DNA from: Methylococcales bacterium
GTDB taxonomy: Bacteria > Pseudomonadota > Gammaproteobacteria > Methylococcales > Methylomonadaceae
Reading direction: 5' to 3'
Length of the DNA stretch: 64,000 bases
Assembly (NCBI GenBank): GCA_026399075.1
Contig: JAPLRR010000083.1
Location: 1 to 64,000 of the forward strand
The translations under genes and the position numbers were made by a program. The stretch's first letter is position 1; each line of letters starts with the position of its first letter. The notes beneath the pieces are model-generated. The model was not told the DNA's origin. It searched no databases and saw only the letters and a program-made list of their open reading frames with translations. Positions 17,587 through 26,803 of the stretch are shown here, one piece after another.

Positions 17587-17950
17587 TACTAATATTTTAA
17601 TCGAATATTACAAAGCTAATCCTATTGTTTTACAGGCACTTAAGCTAATTGGTGACAGTAATATAGCCGTGAGTGTTATTACAAAAGCCGAATTATTTTA
17701 CGGGGCAAAAAACAAGCAGGAGCTATGGCTGCTGGAACAACATTTATCTTTTTGCCATTGTTATTTGCTTGATGGTCAAATATCAGGGGTGTTTTCCGAA
17801 CTGATGAAAAAATATGCGCTCAGCCATCGCTGTTCCATACCCGATATGCTTATCGCAGCAACGGCAATAGTGCATGATGTGCCTTTATATACACTCAATG
17901 TAAAAGATTTTCGGTTTATACCACGTGTTCGGTTGTATGCTCACAATTAG
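17573..17950 (+). CDS. vapC: VapC-type PIN-domain toxin inside the urease operon
   Basis: The product has 125 residues from ATG 17573. It has the PIN-domain acidic residues: Asp in MILCDTNILIEYY, Glu in ITKAELFYGA, Asp in IPDMLIAATAI, and a C-terminal LYTLNVKDFRFIP. Known role: magnesium-dependent ribonuclease, often cutting initiator tRNA or rRNA, held inactive by the antitoxin. It lies between ureA and ureB on the same strand, so transcription from the urease promoter should also read it. The gene appears intact. Confidence 0.85.
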   Translation: MILCDTNILIEYYKANPIVLQALKLIGDSNIAVSVITKAELFYGAKNKQELWLLEQHLSFCHCYLLDGQISGVFSELMKKYALSHRCSIPDMLIAATAIVHDVPLYTLNVKDFRFIPRVRLYAHN

Positions 17951-18012
17951 ACTATGGTCTTTAATATTAGCGGTTACACATCCGGATAAGTCGATAGGAA
18001 AACGATTAAACC

Positions 18013-18168
18013 ATGACAGCCACAAATGATTCACAAAATATATGCCCATTAACGGATAAGCAAACTGCTGTAACAATACGTCCATTCGGGCTTTGCTTGG
18101 GTGAGTTTTTAGTCCCTGACGATTTCGATGCACCTTTGCCAGATGACGTGTTAGCTCTATTTGAGTAA
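18013..18168 (+). CDS. Small orphan antitoxin-like protein (51 aa)
   Basis: The product starts at ATG 18013 and has 51 residues. Its C-terminal half, IRPFGLCLGEFLVPDDFDAP followed by LPDDVLALFE, strongly resembles the toxin-binding tails of Phd/VapB antitoxins, which end in patterns like GL..G.F.VPDDFD.PLP.D.L..F. The N-terminal DNA-binding part expected of Phd is missing, and no toxin gene follows before ureB. It is probably the remnant of a second toxin-antitoxin locus, or a stand-alone anti-toxin. Too short for a strong family call. Confidence 0.5.
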   Translation: MTATNDSQNICPLTDKQTAVTIRPFGLCLGEFLVPDDFDAPLPDDVLALFE

Positions 18169-18266
18169 TGTTTTGTGTTTGGTTTATTTTATTTTTTGGG
18201 GATAAATCCCCTACATAAAAAATGTAACTGAGGCGAAATAATCCGCCATCCAATCTAGGAGCACAC

Positions 18267-18581
18267 ATGATACCCGGAGAAATCATCACCGCTGACGGTG
18301 ACATCGAACTCAACGTAGGCCGCGCCGTCATCAGCGTGTTGGTGGCCAATAGTGGCGACAGGCCGATACAAGTCGGTTCCCACTACCATTTTTTTGAAAC
18401 CAACCCCGCTTTGCAGTTTGACCGCCAGGCCGCGCGCGGCTTTCGCTTGGATATTCCTGCGGGTACGGCGGTGCGCTTTGAGCCGGGCCAGCAACGTGAA
18501 GTGCAATTGGTGGCGTTGGCGGGCTTGCGCCGGGTTTATGGGTTTCGGCAAGCTGTCATGGGCGAATTGGAGGCATCATGA
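18267..18581 (+). CDS. ureB: Urease beta subunit
   Basis: The product has 104 residues from ATG 18267 (AGGAG upstream). The UreB fold is evident: [59 protein letters not shown], and [18 protein letters not shown]. Known role: structural subunit stabilising the UreC trimer. It overlaps ureC by ATGA at 18578-18581. Confidence 0.95.
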   Translation: MIPGEIITADGDIELNVGRAVISVLVANSGDRPIQVGSHYHFFETNPALQFDRQAARGFRLDIPAGTAVRFEPGQQREVQLVALAGLRRVYGFRQAVMGELEAS

Positions 18582-20281
18582 GCAAAATCAGTCGGCAGGC
18601 TTATGCGGATATGTTTGGCCCGACCACGGGCGATAAACTGCGTTTAGGCGATAGTGGCCTGTTTTTACAAGTCGAGGCCGATCGCACTGTTTACGGCGAT
18701 GAAGTCAAATTCGGCGGCGGTAAAGTCATCCGTGACGGCATGGGGCAAAGCCAATTGGGTGCGGCGGTGGCGATGGATTTGGTGATTACCAATGCGCTGA
18801 TCGTCGATTATTGGGGCATCATCAAAGCTGACGTGGGCATCAAAAACGGGCGTATTGCCGGCATCGGCAAAGCGGGCAATCCCGATACCCAGCACGGCGT
18901 GGATGTGGTCATCGGCCCGGGTACGGAAATCTTGGCGGGTGAAGGCCATATTTTAACGGCGGGCGGCATTGATGCGCATATCCATTTTATTTGCCCGCAA
19001 CAAATCAACGAAGCCTTAATGTCGGGCGTAACCACCATGATAGGCGGCGGTACGGGCCCGGCAACAGGGACTAACGCCACCACCTGTACGCCGGGGCCGT
19101 GGAATATCCATACCATGCTGCAAGCCTTAGATGGCTTTCCGATGAATTTTGGCCTATTGGGCAAAGGCAATGCCAGTTTGCCGTTAGCCTTGGAAGAACA
19201 AGTGCAAGCAGGCGCAATGGGCTTAAAACTGCATGAAGATTGGGGGACGACCCCAGCCGCGATAGATTGCTGTTTGTCAGTTGCCGAAGACTACGATGTG
19301 CAAGTTGCCATCCACACCGACACCTTAAACGAATCGGGGTTTGTTGAAGACACCTTGGCGGCGTTTAAAGGCCGCACTATCCATACTTACCACACCGAAG
19401 GCGCGGGTGGCGGTCATGCACCGGACATCATCAAAGCCTGTGGCGAGGCCAATGTGTTGCCGTCGTCCACCAACCCGACGCGCCCCTATACCATTAACAC
19501 CGTTGATGAGCATTTGGACATGCTGATGGTGTGCCACCATTTAGATCCCAGCATTGCCGAAGATGTCGCGTTTGCCGAATCGCGCATCCGCCGCGAAACC
19601 ATTGCCGCCGAAGATATATTGCATGATTTGGGCGCGTTTTCGATGATTTCTTCCGACTCCCAAGCGATGGGCCGGGTCGGCGAAGTGGTGATCCGCACCT
19701 GGCAAACCGCGCATAAAATGAAGGCGCAACGCGGGCAACTCGCCGAAGATGCGGCTGACAACGATAACTTTAGGATTAAACGCTATATCGCCAAATACAC
19801 TATCAACCCCGCCATTAGCCACGGCATAGCCCATGAGGTCGGCTCGATAGAAGTCGGTAAATTAGCCGATTTGGTGTTATGGAATCCGGCGTTTTTTGCC
19901 GTCAAGCCCAGCTTGATTTTAAAAGGCGGGTTTATTGCCGCTGCCGCAATGGGCGATCCCAATGCCTCTATCCCCACCCCGCAACCCGTGCATTACCGCC
20001 CGATGTTTGGCGGCTTTGGGCAAACCGCCGCCAGTACCTCGATGTTCTTTTTACCCAAAGTGGCCGTCGAAACCCAAGTGGCTAAGCAACTGGGGCTGAA
20101 CAAACGTATAGGCACGGTTAAAAACACCCGCAACATCGGCAAGAAAGATTTAATCCACAACCACTACCAACCCGTCATGGAAGTCGATCCACAAACCTAT
20201 TCAGTGCGTGCCGACGGCGTGTTACTGACCTGCGAACCTGCGGTGGAATTGCCGTTTGCGCAACGGTATTTTTTGTTTTAG
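18578..20281 (+). CDS. ureC: Urease alpha (catalytic) subunit
   Basis: The product has 567 residues, the standard length. All catalytic residues are visible and fall at the same numbers as in the Klebsiella enzyme: nickel ligands His134 and His136 (GGIDAHIHF), the carbamylated Lys217 (GLKLHED), His246 and His272, the flap Cys319-His320 (VCHHLD) and Asp360 (ISSDSQAMG). Known reaction: urea plus water gives ammonia and carbamate, which decays to a second ammonia and CO2, in the cytoplasm. The downstream accessory genes ureEFG load the nickel. The enzyme should be functional. Confidence 0.97.
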   Translation: MSKISRQAYADMFGPTTGDKLRLGDSGLFLQVEADRTVYGDEVKFGGGKVIRDGMGQSQLGAAVAMDLVITNALIVDYWGIIKADVGIKNGRIAGIGKAGNPDTQHGVDVVIGPGTEILAGEGHILTAGGIDAHIHFICPQQINEALMSGVTTMIGGGTGPATGTNATTCTPGPWNIHTMLQALDGFPMNFGLLGKGNASLPLALEEQVQAGAMGLKLHEDWGTTPAAIDCCLSVAEDYDVQVAIHTDTLNESGFVEDTLAAFKGRTIHTYHTEGAGGGHAPDIIKACGEANVLPSSTNPTRPYTINTVDEHLDMLMVCHHLDPSIAEDVAFAESRIRRETIAAEDILHDLGAFSMISSDSQAMGRVGEVVIRTWQTAHKMKAQRGQLAEDAADNDNFRIKRYIAKYTINPAISHGIAHEVGSIEVGKLADLVLWNPAFFAVKPSLILKGGFIAAAAMGDPNASIPTPQPVHYRPMFGGFGQTAASTSMFFLPKVAVETQVAKQLGLNKRIGTVKNTRNIGKKDLIHNHYQPVMEVDPQTYSVRADGVLLTCEPAVELPFAQRYFLF

Positions 20282-20290
20282 TGATGTTGT

Positions 20291-20316
20291 GGAGTGCAAC
20301 GGCTTTAGACGTTGCC
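20291..20316 (+). repeat. GTCTAAAGCCGTTG-family repeat, single arm after ureC
   Basis: GGAGTGCAACGGCTTTAGAC followed by GTTGCC, just ten bases after the ureC stop. It is the inverse of the arm before ureD at 16122-16149. Confidence 0.65.
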
Positions 20317-20347
20317 GTGTAGGCGTTTCCGGTTGGGCAGCAGTGTG

Positions 20348-20392
20348 CTGGAAACGACCGTTTTCACTCACGTTCAAATGGTTTTATTCCGG
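20348..20392 (+). repeat. 45-bp hairpin repeat, copy 1
   Basis: Bounded by CTGGAA and TTCCGG. The inner arms GACCGTTT and AAATGGTT enclose the loop TCACTCACGTTC. The same unit is at 38313-38356 and 47834-47878, with compensating differences in the arms, which suggests that the hairpin structure is what has been kept. Confidence 0.6.
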
Positions 20393-20466
20393 TCAACAGA
20401 GCAGATTTCACAGCATCTTTTTTATAGCACCCACGTGGTGCCATTGCGACAGTGGCCACAATTAAG

Positions 20467-20546
20467 CAGAGTACAACGGCTTTAGACCTTGTCTTCTTAG
20501 TTTCATTGCTGCCAAGGCAACGTCTAAAGCCGTTGCACTCCAGCTG
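20467..20546. repeat. GTCTAAAGCCGTTG inverted pair, copy 1
   Basis: The left arm CAGAGTACAACGGCTTTAGA and the right arm (about 20520-20546, TCTAAAGCCGTTGCACTCCAG) are inverted complements and could fold into a stem of about 25 bp around a 25-base middle. The second full pair is at 38401-38468. Confidence 0.65.
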
Positions 20547-20621
20547 CAACTGCTTAATTTTGGGCACCGTAACGATAATTTTCTAGCAATAACCGATTAA
20601 ACCTGACCTCGAAAAACCATC

Positions 20622-21053
20622 ATGCTTAAACTCACTGAACTCGCCCCCTTAGAAACCCACGCCGATGACGTGGTTACGCTAACTTATGATGCCCGGCAAA
20701 AATGCCGCTTAGTCAGCACCACCGACAAAGGCATTAGCATAGGCATGATGTTGCCACGTGGGCAAATGTTGCGCAAAGGCTTGGTGTTTACTAGTCCAGG
20801 GCCATTCCGGGTCCGGGTGGATGCAGCCCCCGAAGCGGTGTCGATAGTGCGCACCGATGATGCCTTGCTGTTTGCCCGTGCTTGTTATCATTTAGGCAAC
20901 CGCCATATAGCCTTGCAAATCCTCGCAAGTGAATTGCGTTTTTTAACAGACCATGTGTTGGATGCTATGTTGGAAGGCTTAGGCTTAACTGTAAGCCATG
21001 ACGTGTTGCCATTTGAACCTGAATCCGGTGCGTATCATAGTCATGGTCACTGA
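20622..21053 (+). CDS. ureE: Urease accessory nickel metallochaperone UreE
   Basis: The product has 143 residues. The N-terminal peptide-binding half (VVTLTYDARQKCRLVSTTDK) and the C-terminal metal-binding half with GNRHIALQI, holding the conserved nickel-binding His, are present. The protein ends in a short His tail (YHSHGH) of a modest type, not the long poly-His of Klebsiella. Known role: carries Ni to the UreDFG complex. Its stop lies inside the start of ureF (11-base overlap), so translation is coupled. Confidence 0.92.
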   Translation: MLKLTELAPLETHADDVVTLTYDARQKCRLVSTTDKGISIGMMLPRGQMLRKGLVFTSPGPFRVRVDAAPEAVSIVRTDDALLFARACYHLGNRHIALQILASELRFLTDHVLDAMLEGLGLTVSHDVLPFEPESGAYHSHGH

Positions 21054-21717
21054 TTTGGCCTTATTGCGCTTGTTGCAACTGGTCAGCCCGAGCTTGCCGA
21101 TAGGGATGTATTGTTATTCCCAAGGCTTGGAACGTGCCGTCGATGATGGTTGGTTAAGCACTGCCGTAGACACGCGTGATTGGTTGCACGGCTTGATGGT
21201 GAACAGCCTGACGCGCGTCGATATACCGATTTTGGCAAGATTGTACGACGCGTGGCAAGCACAAGACACGCTCCGTGTAGCACACTGGAGCCTAACCTTA
21301 AGCGCCTACCGCGAGACCGCCGAATTGCGGGCCGAAGACCAACATACTGGGCAAGCTTTGGCGCGATTGCTAGTGGACTTAGGCGATACGGCCATGCAGC
21401 CGTGGCTCAGAAACCCCGAAACCACCTTGGCTACCGCATTCAGCTATGCTGCCGTCAAAGCAGGTGTCAGCCAACGCGACACCGCCTTAGGTTATCTCTG
21501 GAGTTGGCTGGAAAACCAAGTGTTATGCGCGGTTAAATTAGTGCCTTTAGGGCAAGTGGCAGGGCAGCGATTGCTGACTGATTTGACAGCGCATATTCCC
21601 GATTGTGTTGATACCGGTTTAGCCTTGGCCGATGACGAACTCGGCGGCAGTGCCTTTGGTTTGGCCTTGGCCAGCAGCCGCCACGAAATGCAATATTCCC
21701 GATTATTCCGATCTTGA
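21043..21717 (+). CDS. ureF: Urease accessory protein UreF
   Basis: The product has 224 residues from ATG 21043, chosen because UreF proteins begin just before [20 protein letters not shown]. Other family patterns: [22 protein letters not shown], and a helical body to [14 protein letters not shown]. Known role: regulates the UreG GTPase and bridges it to UreD-urease during nickel insertion. Eight bases separate it from ureG. Confidence 0.92.
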   Translation: MVTDLALLRLLQLVSPSLPIGMYCYSQGLERAVDDGWLSTAVDTRDWLHGLMVNSLTRVDIPILARLYDAWQAQDTLRVAHWSLTLSAYRETAELRAEDQHTGQALARLLVDLGDTAMQPWLRNPETTLATAFSYAAVKAGVSQRDTALGYLWSWLENQVLCAVKLVPLGQVAGQRLLTDLTAHIPDCVDTGLALADDELGGSAFGLALASSRHEMQYSRLFRS

Positions 21718-21725
21718 GAGAAGTT

Positions 21726-22340
21726 ATGAGTACAAAACAAGTATTAAGGCTAGGCATCGGCGGCCCCGTCGGTTCAGGAAAAACGGCATTAGTGGATGCC
21801 TTATGCAAAAGCATGCGTGACGATTACGAAATTGCCGTCGTCACCAACGACATTTACACGAAAGAAGACCAACAGTTTTTAATCCGCAGCCAAGCCTTGC
21901 CCGAAGAACGTATTTTAGGCGTAGAAACCGGCGGTTGCCCGCACACGGCCATACGCGAAGATGCGTCCATGAATTTGGCGGCAGTTGATGAACTCAGCCA
22001 ACGCTTCCCCCAGTTGGATTTTATCATGGTGGAAAGCGGCGGCGACAACCTCAGTGCCACCTTCAGCCCCGAATTGGCGGACTTGACCATTTATGTAATC
22101 GATGTGTCAGCAGGCGACAAGATCCCGCGCAAAGGCGGCCCGGGCATCACCCGCTCGGATTTGTTGGTGATTAATAAAACCGATTTGGCGCCGTTAGTGG
22201 GTGCATCTTTAGAAGTAATGGACAGGGATGCCAGAAAAATGCGCGGCGAACGGCCGTTTGTGTTCACCAATTTAAAAACCCAAGCGGGCTTGGATGAGGT
22301 GGTGGCGTTTATTGTTAGGGCGGGGATGTTGGGGGGGTAG
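21726..22340 (+). CDS. ureG: Urease accessory GTPase UreG
   Basis: The product has 204 residues from ATG 21726 (GAGAGAAG upstream). The P-loop [13 protein letters not shown], the [17 protein letters not shown] segment with the Cys-Pro-His nickel-binding motif, VESGGDNL, and the guanine-specificity motif NKTDLAP are all seen. Known role: GTP hydrolysis drives nickel transfer into the urease active site. It ends the urease set; a solo end of the GAGACTGTGAAAG repeat follows at 22345. Confidence 0.95.
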   Translation: MSTKQVLRLGIGGPVGSGKTALVDALCKSMRDDYEIAVVTNDIYTKEDQQFLIRSQALPEERILGVETGGCPHTAIREDASMNLAAVDELSQRFPQLDFIMVESGGDNLSATFSPELADLTIYVIDVSAGDKIPRKGGPGITRSDLLVINKTDLAPLVGASLEVMDRDARKMRGERPFVFTNLKTQAGLDEVVAFIVRAGMLGG

Positions 22341-22344
22341 GTGT

Positions 22345-22361
22345 AATACTTTCACAGTTTC
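22345..22361 (-). repeat. Solo end of the GAGACTGTGAAAG element after ureG
   Basis: AATACTTTCACAGTTTC matches the terminal inverted repeat of the elements at 24810-24901 and 46522-46640. No partner end lies nearby, so it is a remnant. It marks the boundary between the urease genes and the AT-rich restriction-modification genes. Confidence 0.5.
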
Positions 22362-22411
22362 GATAGCAGGCGCATCAATCTCGAATGATGCGCTTCGTGC
22401 CTTAGCACATC

Positions 22412-23713
22412 CTATGCGTAGCGCATCTTATGGCCTTTTATGGTTACATCTACAAATAGCTCATTGTTTTCCATTAAATCAGTAATTACCGCTTCAATAA
22501 CCGGAACCGAGACAGCATTGCCCATTTGCTTATAAACCGCTCCATCGTTATCCAATAATTGATAACTATCTGGAAAACCTTGTAATCTAGCGCATTCCCT
22601 AGGAGTCAAGCGTCTAGCTTTACCGTTTTGGACGATGCCTAAACGGTTAGTATCAGAAGCTGTTAATGTGATTGAGATACTTTCAGGATCAAGAAATTTA
22701 AAGACTTCAAATGACATATTGCCAGCCACCGGATTATATTTATTGTCATATGCACTTAAATAACCTTTTGTGAGTAACGAACTTAAAATTTCTCCCAAGT
22801 CATTTTTTGAATAAAACGTTTTTATTTGTTCAATCGTTAATGACTTGCCATCTTGATGGGTTCCAAAGGTTTTTTTTCTACGGTTAGCAATCAGTAAATT
22901 CAAAAAATCTATTTCAGCACGGCTGCATTCCCCTTTAATACCTAATTCCCATGAATGGATGGCTTGCCCACCACGATAATCTATTAAGCGATAACCGTGC
23001 AATTTTGATAAATCATCACCAATAACTTTTTTTAATTTAGTGACAAAATCATCTGTGCATTGATATTTTTGGGGTATGTTTTGCTCAAGTATATCCTTTA
23101 CTACCCGAATGGTTTTAGGTTCAGAAAATAAGGAAAGCTGTCCGTTTTGTTGCTTAAATTTATGAGAATCTGCTGCGCCAACATCTGATTGCAAAGTCAT
23201 ATTAATTTGACCATGTAATCTGCCAACAATATAGATACGCACCCGATTTTGTGGCACACCAAAATCGCTGCTGTTCAATAAAAAATAGTCGACACTATAA
23301 CCTAAATTTTTCAGGATGTTGATAATGGTTTCAAAGGTACGTCCTTGATCATGAGATGTTAAACCTCGGACATTTTCAAGCAGAAACCCTTTAGGTTTAT
23401 ATTCGGCGAGCAAACGTTCCACTTCAAAAAATAAAGTTCCGCGTGTTTCACCAAAGCCTTTGCGTTTTCCGGCATAAGAAAACGACTGGCAGGGAAAACC
23501 AGCCAACATAAAGTCGAATGCGGGTAATTCGTTAATTTTGGTCACGTCCGAATAGGGATTGTGTCCAAAATTGAGTTCATAAGATGCGCAAGCATTTTTA
23601 TCAATTTCCGAGGAAAATACACATTCAGTTGTTAAGCCTAATTTTTGGCAAGCTTGCTCAAAGCCCAAACGGATGCCGCCTGTTCCAGCAAATAAATCAA
23701 TGAATTTAATCAT
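22412..23713 (-). CDS. Type II DNA cytosine-5 methyltransferase
   Basis: The product has 433 residues from ATG 23713. All canonical motifs are in order: motif I DLFAGTGGIRLGF near the N-terminus, motif IV GFPCQSFSYAGKR with the catalytic Cys, motif VI ENVRGL, motif VIII QNRVRIYIVG, a target-recognition region of about 200 residues, motif IX RRLTPRECARLQGFPD and motif X YKQMGNAVSVPV. Known role: methylates C5 of cytosine in a short target, protecting it from the partner nuclease. The target cannot be read from the sequence. It overlaps the endonuclease gene by ATGA. Codon use is much more AT-rich than in the urease genes, which suggests transfer. Confidence 0.94.
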   Translation of the reverse strand: MIKFIDLFAGTGGIRLGFEQACQKLGLTTECVFSSEIDKNACASYELNFGHNPYSDVTKINELPAFDFMLAGFPCQSFSYAGKRKGFGETRGTLFFEVERLLAEYKPKGFLLENVRGLTSHDQGRTFETIINILKNLGYSVDYFLLNSSDFGVPQNRVRIYIVGRLHGQINMTLQSDVGAADSHKFKQQNGQLSLFSEPKTIRVVKDILEQNIPQKYQCTDDFVTKLKKVIGDDLSKLHGYRLIDYRGGQAIHSWELGIKGECSRAEIDFLNLLIANRRKKTFGTHQDGKSLTIEQIKTFYSKNDLGEILSSLLTKGYLSAYDNKYNPVAGNMSFEVFKFLDPESISITLTASDTNRLGIVQNGKARRLTPRECARLQGFPDSYQLLDNDGAVYKQMGNAVSVPVIEAVITDLMENNELFVDVTIKGHKMRYA

Positions 23714-24732
23714 AAAGCACTTTTGATCCAATCGGCTAAGACGTTGAATTCTGCCAATGTGTAAGCAACAGTGCAGTCGCTGTGGTTGCAGATAGTAGAG
23801 ATTGCTGAAGTGCGCTGAAAATTACCAGCACCGTCAAGGACGTAGGCAATTTGGTAACCACTGTTATGCATGAGTTGTTGGCGGTCTGCGGCTTGCCCTG
23901 CTTTCCGTTCAATTGTGCTATTGGTGGTCACTTGGAAACTAACCTCGACACCAACTTTTCGGTTGCCCTTTTCGATGACTAAATCAAAAGGCATTCCGTC
24001 TTTTTTATCGTAACCGCTTAACGCAATAGAACCATTTTTAATAATTTTGTAGGTGTCATCTAAATTATCTTGTAAAAAATTAACGATTTCTGATTGTGCC
24101 AATTGCCCCAAACTATTTGCGGTCGCTCCACCCGTAATGCGGCTAACCATGATGTAGCGCTGTTTGACAAATTTTATAAGCGCATCTTCATCACCCAGCA
24201 TTACTCCTATTTCACAAGCACCTAAACCAGCTTGGTCAGCGTAATCAGATGTTGAAGCAAATAGCAATAAGGCGATCATGTCGCAAGTTAAATCGTCTAA
24301 TTTTCTTTCACTTAGCAAACCCTCGCCGTCAATAGCCAATTTGTTGTTTTTTAAACCTTTAACAGGAAGAGCTTTAAATCTATAACGGTAGGTTTTTTCT
24401 TGCCAAATAAAATCAAAATAATATCCTAGCTTATCTTTTGGGAAAATATCTATAAATGATGAACCGAGTCGTTGAATAGGTTCGCCACCAAAATCAGCTA
24501 ATATCACGAGATGTTTAAGGAAAAGATTCGCTGGGTAGTTTGCTGCTTGTATCAATTCAAATAGTTGAAAAGGCTGATTTTTGCTTAGGACAATAAGCCG
24601 TAAAAAATCATCTTGGGTCTTGATAAGCAGGGGAATGATATTGGCTAGGGCATTTTGCTTTTTCAGGTCGTCAGGCCACCAAAGTGAAGCTTTTGTTCTA
24701 AGTTCATTAACATTTCTTTTGTATTTAAACAT
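23710..24732 (-). CDS. Likely type II restriction endonuclease
   Basis: The product has 340 residues. The gene sits directly upstream of, and overlaps, the cytosine methyltransferase gene, which is the usual R-M arrangement. A candidate PD-(D/E)XK core is in the C-terminal third: MPFDLVIEKGN followed by VGVEVSFQVTTNSTIERKAG, giving Asp then Glu-x-Ser-x-Gln, a variant with the usual Lys replaced. The remainder is helical and could recognise the target. The specific family was not recognised. AT-rich like its neighbour. Translating the nuclease first is unusual unless controlled; no separate controller (C) gene was seen. Confidence 0.72.
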   Translation of the reverse strand: MFKYKRNVNELRTKASLWWPDDLKKQNALANIIPLLIKTQDDFLRLIVLSKNQPFQLFELIQAANYPANLFLKHLVILADFGGEPIQRLGSSFIDIFPKDKLGYYFDFIWQEKTYRYRFKALPVKGLKNNKLAIDGEGLLSERKLDDLTCDMIALLLFASTSDYADQAGLGACEIGVMLGDEDALIKFVKQRYIMVSRITGGATANSLGQLAQSEIVNFLQDNLDDTYKIIKNGSIALSGYDKKDGMPFDLVIEKGNRKVGVEVSFQVTTNSTIERKAGQAADRQQLMHNSGYQIAYVLDGAGNFQRTSAISTICNHSDCTVAYTLAEFNVLADWIKSAL

Positions 24733-24809
24733 CGTTATGTTTTAACTGTTTCTTTGTACGATTAAATTACCCAGTATTTACGCAGCACTTAGGGTGCATA
24801 AAAGTGCCA

Positions 24810-24901
24810 GAGACTATGAAGGTTTTGCCAGAAATCACTAATAACAGCGTAGAACCCGTTGTAAGTTATTGATCCCTAATTTCGGAAACCTTCACAGTCC
24901 C
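24810..24901. repeat. GAGACTGTGAAAG-end element, copy 1 (92 bp)
   Basis: The left end GAGACTATGAAGGTT and the right end AACCTTCACAGTCCC are imperfect 15-bp inverted repeats. The interior shares GCCAGAAATCACTAATAACA and GTAAGTTATTGAT with the copy at 46522-46640. No protein is encoded. Its size and ends suggest a MITE derived from an insertion sequence. Confidence 0.65.
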
Positions 24902-24948
24902 CTGCCAGAATCCACCCCATGTCCAAATAAGTCGGGTTAAATCTTAGC

Positions 24949-25947
24949 TCAATAAACCTTCATAATGCCGCCCATGACTTGGTAATCATAGGGTTGTGGG
25001 CTGGTGACCGGGACTTCTACCGCACCTAGCAGATACCAGTTTTGGCCTAAGTGGCCACGGAAACCGGGGGTTAATGAAACAAAGGTGTTGCTGCTTGCGC
25101 CACGGTTGTCTATAGGTTGGCTGACGTTGGTGGAAACATACCAGACCATGTCACCGATAGGGGTAAAGTCATGCGGGGTGAAATAATAGCCCACCGCCAC
25201 ATTGGCATCAAACGTGGAGCGTGCGCCAGAGCGGGTAATGTCGCCGCTGTAGGGGATAGAGAAACCTGCGCCGCCACGGACGACTAGGCCTTTCCAGGCA
25301 TTGGCCCAAAAATTATATTGTGGCCCTATGGAGGCCACATGGTTGCCGTTGAACACGTCGCCTGTGGGGGTGCGGAAATTGAGGTTGAAAGATTGGGTCA
25401 CGTTTTTGGATTCTGAAAGGATAATCCGTGGAGTGATTTGTAAGTCACCAAAATTGGTTTCAGAGCTGGTGCCCGATGCACTAGGGGTTGAAGTCATTAT
25501 CGGGATGTTGGTTTGGATTTCCATGCGCTGGTTTAGCGGTGTATAGCTGATGAGGTTATTGTTATAACCATCGCCGCCATTAATACCGTGTTGCCAGCCA
25601 AACGTCGCCACGCTTAGGCGATAAAAAACACCGTCATAGGCATTTAGCCAACCTTGGCGCGGGGCACCGCCTTCGCCATTCGGTGGGCTGACCCACGGTT
25701 TGTCCCAACCTTTGCTAAACATATTTGAATAAGACAAATCTTGCCAATTGGCTGCGGCTTCGTCTGAATATACGTCACCGGTCACCGACTGGCTAAGCAC
25801 TTCTGAAAAGCTGTAACTTTTCTCGGTTTGCTCTGGAGCGGCCTGATCCGCTGCTGCTTCCTGCGCACTGATTGCCAATAAGGCCATGCCCAGGTATAAA
25901 GCCGTCCGTTTTCGACACTGGCCGCGTTTTGGGGTTATTGTTTTCAT
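24949..25947 (-). CDS. Exported, probably outer-membrane beta-barrel protein
   Basis: The product has 332 residues with a signal peptide (RTALYLGMALLAISAQEAAA). The mature part has many alternating strands (LQITPRIILSES, NVTQSFNLNFRTPTG, VVRGGAGFSIPYSG, FVSLTPGFRGHLGQNWYLLG, YDYQVMGGIMKVY) as in proteins of the MetA/phenol-pathway or transporter-like barrel families. Function not known. The next gene downstream in transcription lies beyond the R-M cassette; the upstream neighbour (25996-26769) is also a candidate barrel, 48 bases away, so the two are probably co-transcribed. Confidence 0.68.
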   Translation of the reverse strand: MKTITPKRGQCRKRTALYLGMALLAISAQEAAADQAAPEQTEKSYSFSEVLSQSVTGDVYSDEAAANWQDLSYSNMFSKGWDKPWVSPPNGEGGAPRQGWLNAYDGVFYRLSVATFGWQHGINGGDGYNNNLISYTPLNQRMEIQTNIPIMTSTPSASGTSSETNFGDLQITPRIILSESKNVTQSFNLNFRTPTGDVFNGNHVASIGPQYNFWANAWKGLVVRGGAGFSIPYSGDITRSGARSTFDANVAVGYYFTPHDFTPIGDMVWYVSTNVSQPIDNRGASSNTFVSLTPGFRGHLGQNWYLLGAVEVPVTSPQPYDYQVMGGIMKVY

Positions 25948-25995
25948 TAAGGTATTCTCCTGGGTATTATTTTTTATTAGGTGCAGCTGCTTTGT

Positions 25996-26769
25996 TTATT
26001 CAAACAAATAGCGGATACCTGCTTCAGCTTTCCAGCCTAAGCGTTCTTCCCGGCTAGTTTCACCCGCTACGTTGCCACCACCGCGTAGCCACACCTCTAA
26101 AGTGGGCGTGAGGACTTTACCAAATTCCCCTTCTAATACCAAGGAAGTTTCGCCGTTTTGTACATGGTTTACATAGATTTTAGGGTCTAGCCACAACCAA
26201 AAGCCATAAGGCATGTGGTAAAGCGCCCCAGGACGGAACAGGGATTCGCCGATTTTTTCTTCTTCGCTGCTACCGAAAGACGCGGCATATTCATAGCCCA
26301 CCGCCAAGAGCCATTGCTGGGTCGGTTTCCACACCAAGTAAGTGCCGGGGATGATTTGGTTCCACGCAGAACCTAGTTGCGGACTGCTGGTCGTGGCAAA
26401 AGCAAAGTTGGTGCCCACCAGCCAGGACAGTTGTTCGTTTATTTCTATCTTGCCGCGCCCACCAACGATTAAGTTACCCATGCCGAAATGGTTGGCGAAA
26501 TCTTCCTGGCCACCATTTACCAATGGAATATCCAGCCGGAATCCGATATTTTCAGTGGCGGCATAATCACCCCGTAAGTAAACTTGATCCAAATACTTGC
26601 CATCGGGTAAGCTCAGATATTCATTACGGAGTTCTAGGCGGCTGATTATTTCGCTGGGATCGGAACCTTTGGTTTGCCAATCTTCTTGTCCAGCCGCTGC
26701 ATAGCCAGTTAGGGCGAGTGCCAAAACTCCCAGCAGGGCGGCACTGGCGTCAAGATGGGGCAATTTCAT
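25996..26769 (-). CDS. Exported beta-barrel-like protein
   Basis: The product has 257 residues. A signal peptide (LLGVLALALTGYAAAG) is followed by amphipathic strands (GFRLDIPLVNGG, MGNLIVGGRGKIEINEQLSW, LLAVGYEYAASFG, GFWLWLDPKIYVNHVQ, LEVWLRGGGNVAG) and a terminal aromatic residue pattern (AGIRYLFE) that suits recognition by the Bam machinery. Family unrecognised. It probably forms an operon with 24949-25947. The SPFH gene lies 34 bases upstream on the same strand. Confidence 0.68.
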   Translation of the reverse strand: MKLPHLDASAALLGVLALALTGYAAAGQEDWQTKGSDPSEIISRLELRNEYLSLPDGKYLDQVYLRGDYAATENIGFRLDIPLVNGGQEDFANHFGMGNLIVGGRGKIEINEQLSWLVGTNFAFATTSSPQLGSAWNQIIPGTYLVWKPTQQWLLAVGYEYAASFGSSEEEKIGESLFRPGALYHMPYGFWLWLDPKIYVNHVQNGETSLVLEGEFGKVLTPTLEVWLRGGGNVAGETSREERLGWKAEAGIRYLFE

Positions 26770-26803
26770 AAAAACTCACTCTGATCAGTGTTGAAAACTG
26801 GGC

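Larger units (their letters stand above)
20282..20621. other. Repeat-filled gap between ureC and ureE
   Basis: No gene. It holds a GTCTAAAGCCGTTG-family arm (20291-20316), a 45-bp CCGGAA...TTCCGG hairpin (20348-20392) and an inverted pair of the first family (20467-20546). The hairpins could terminate or attenuate the transcript before the accessory genes, which would lower ureEFG relative to ureABC. Confidence 0.6.
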
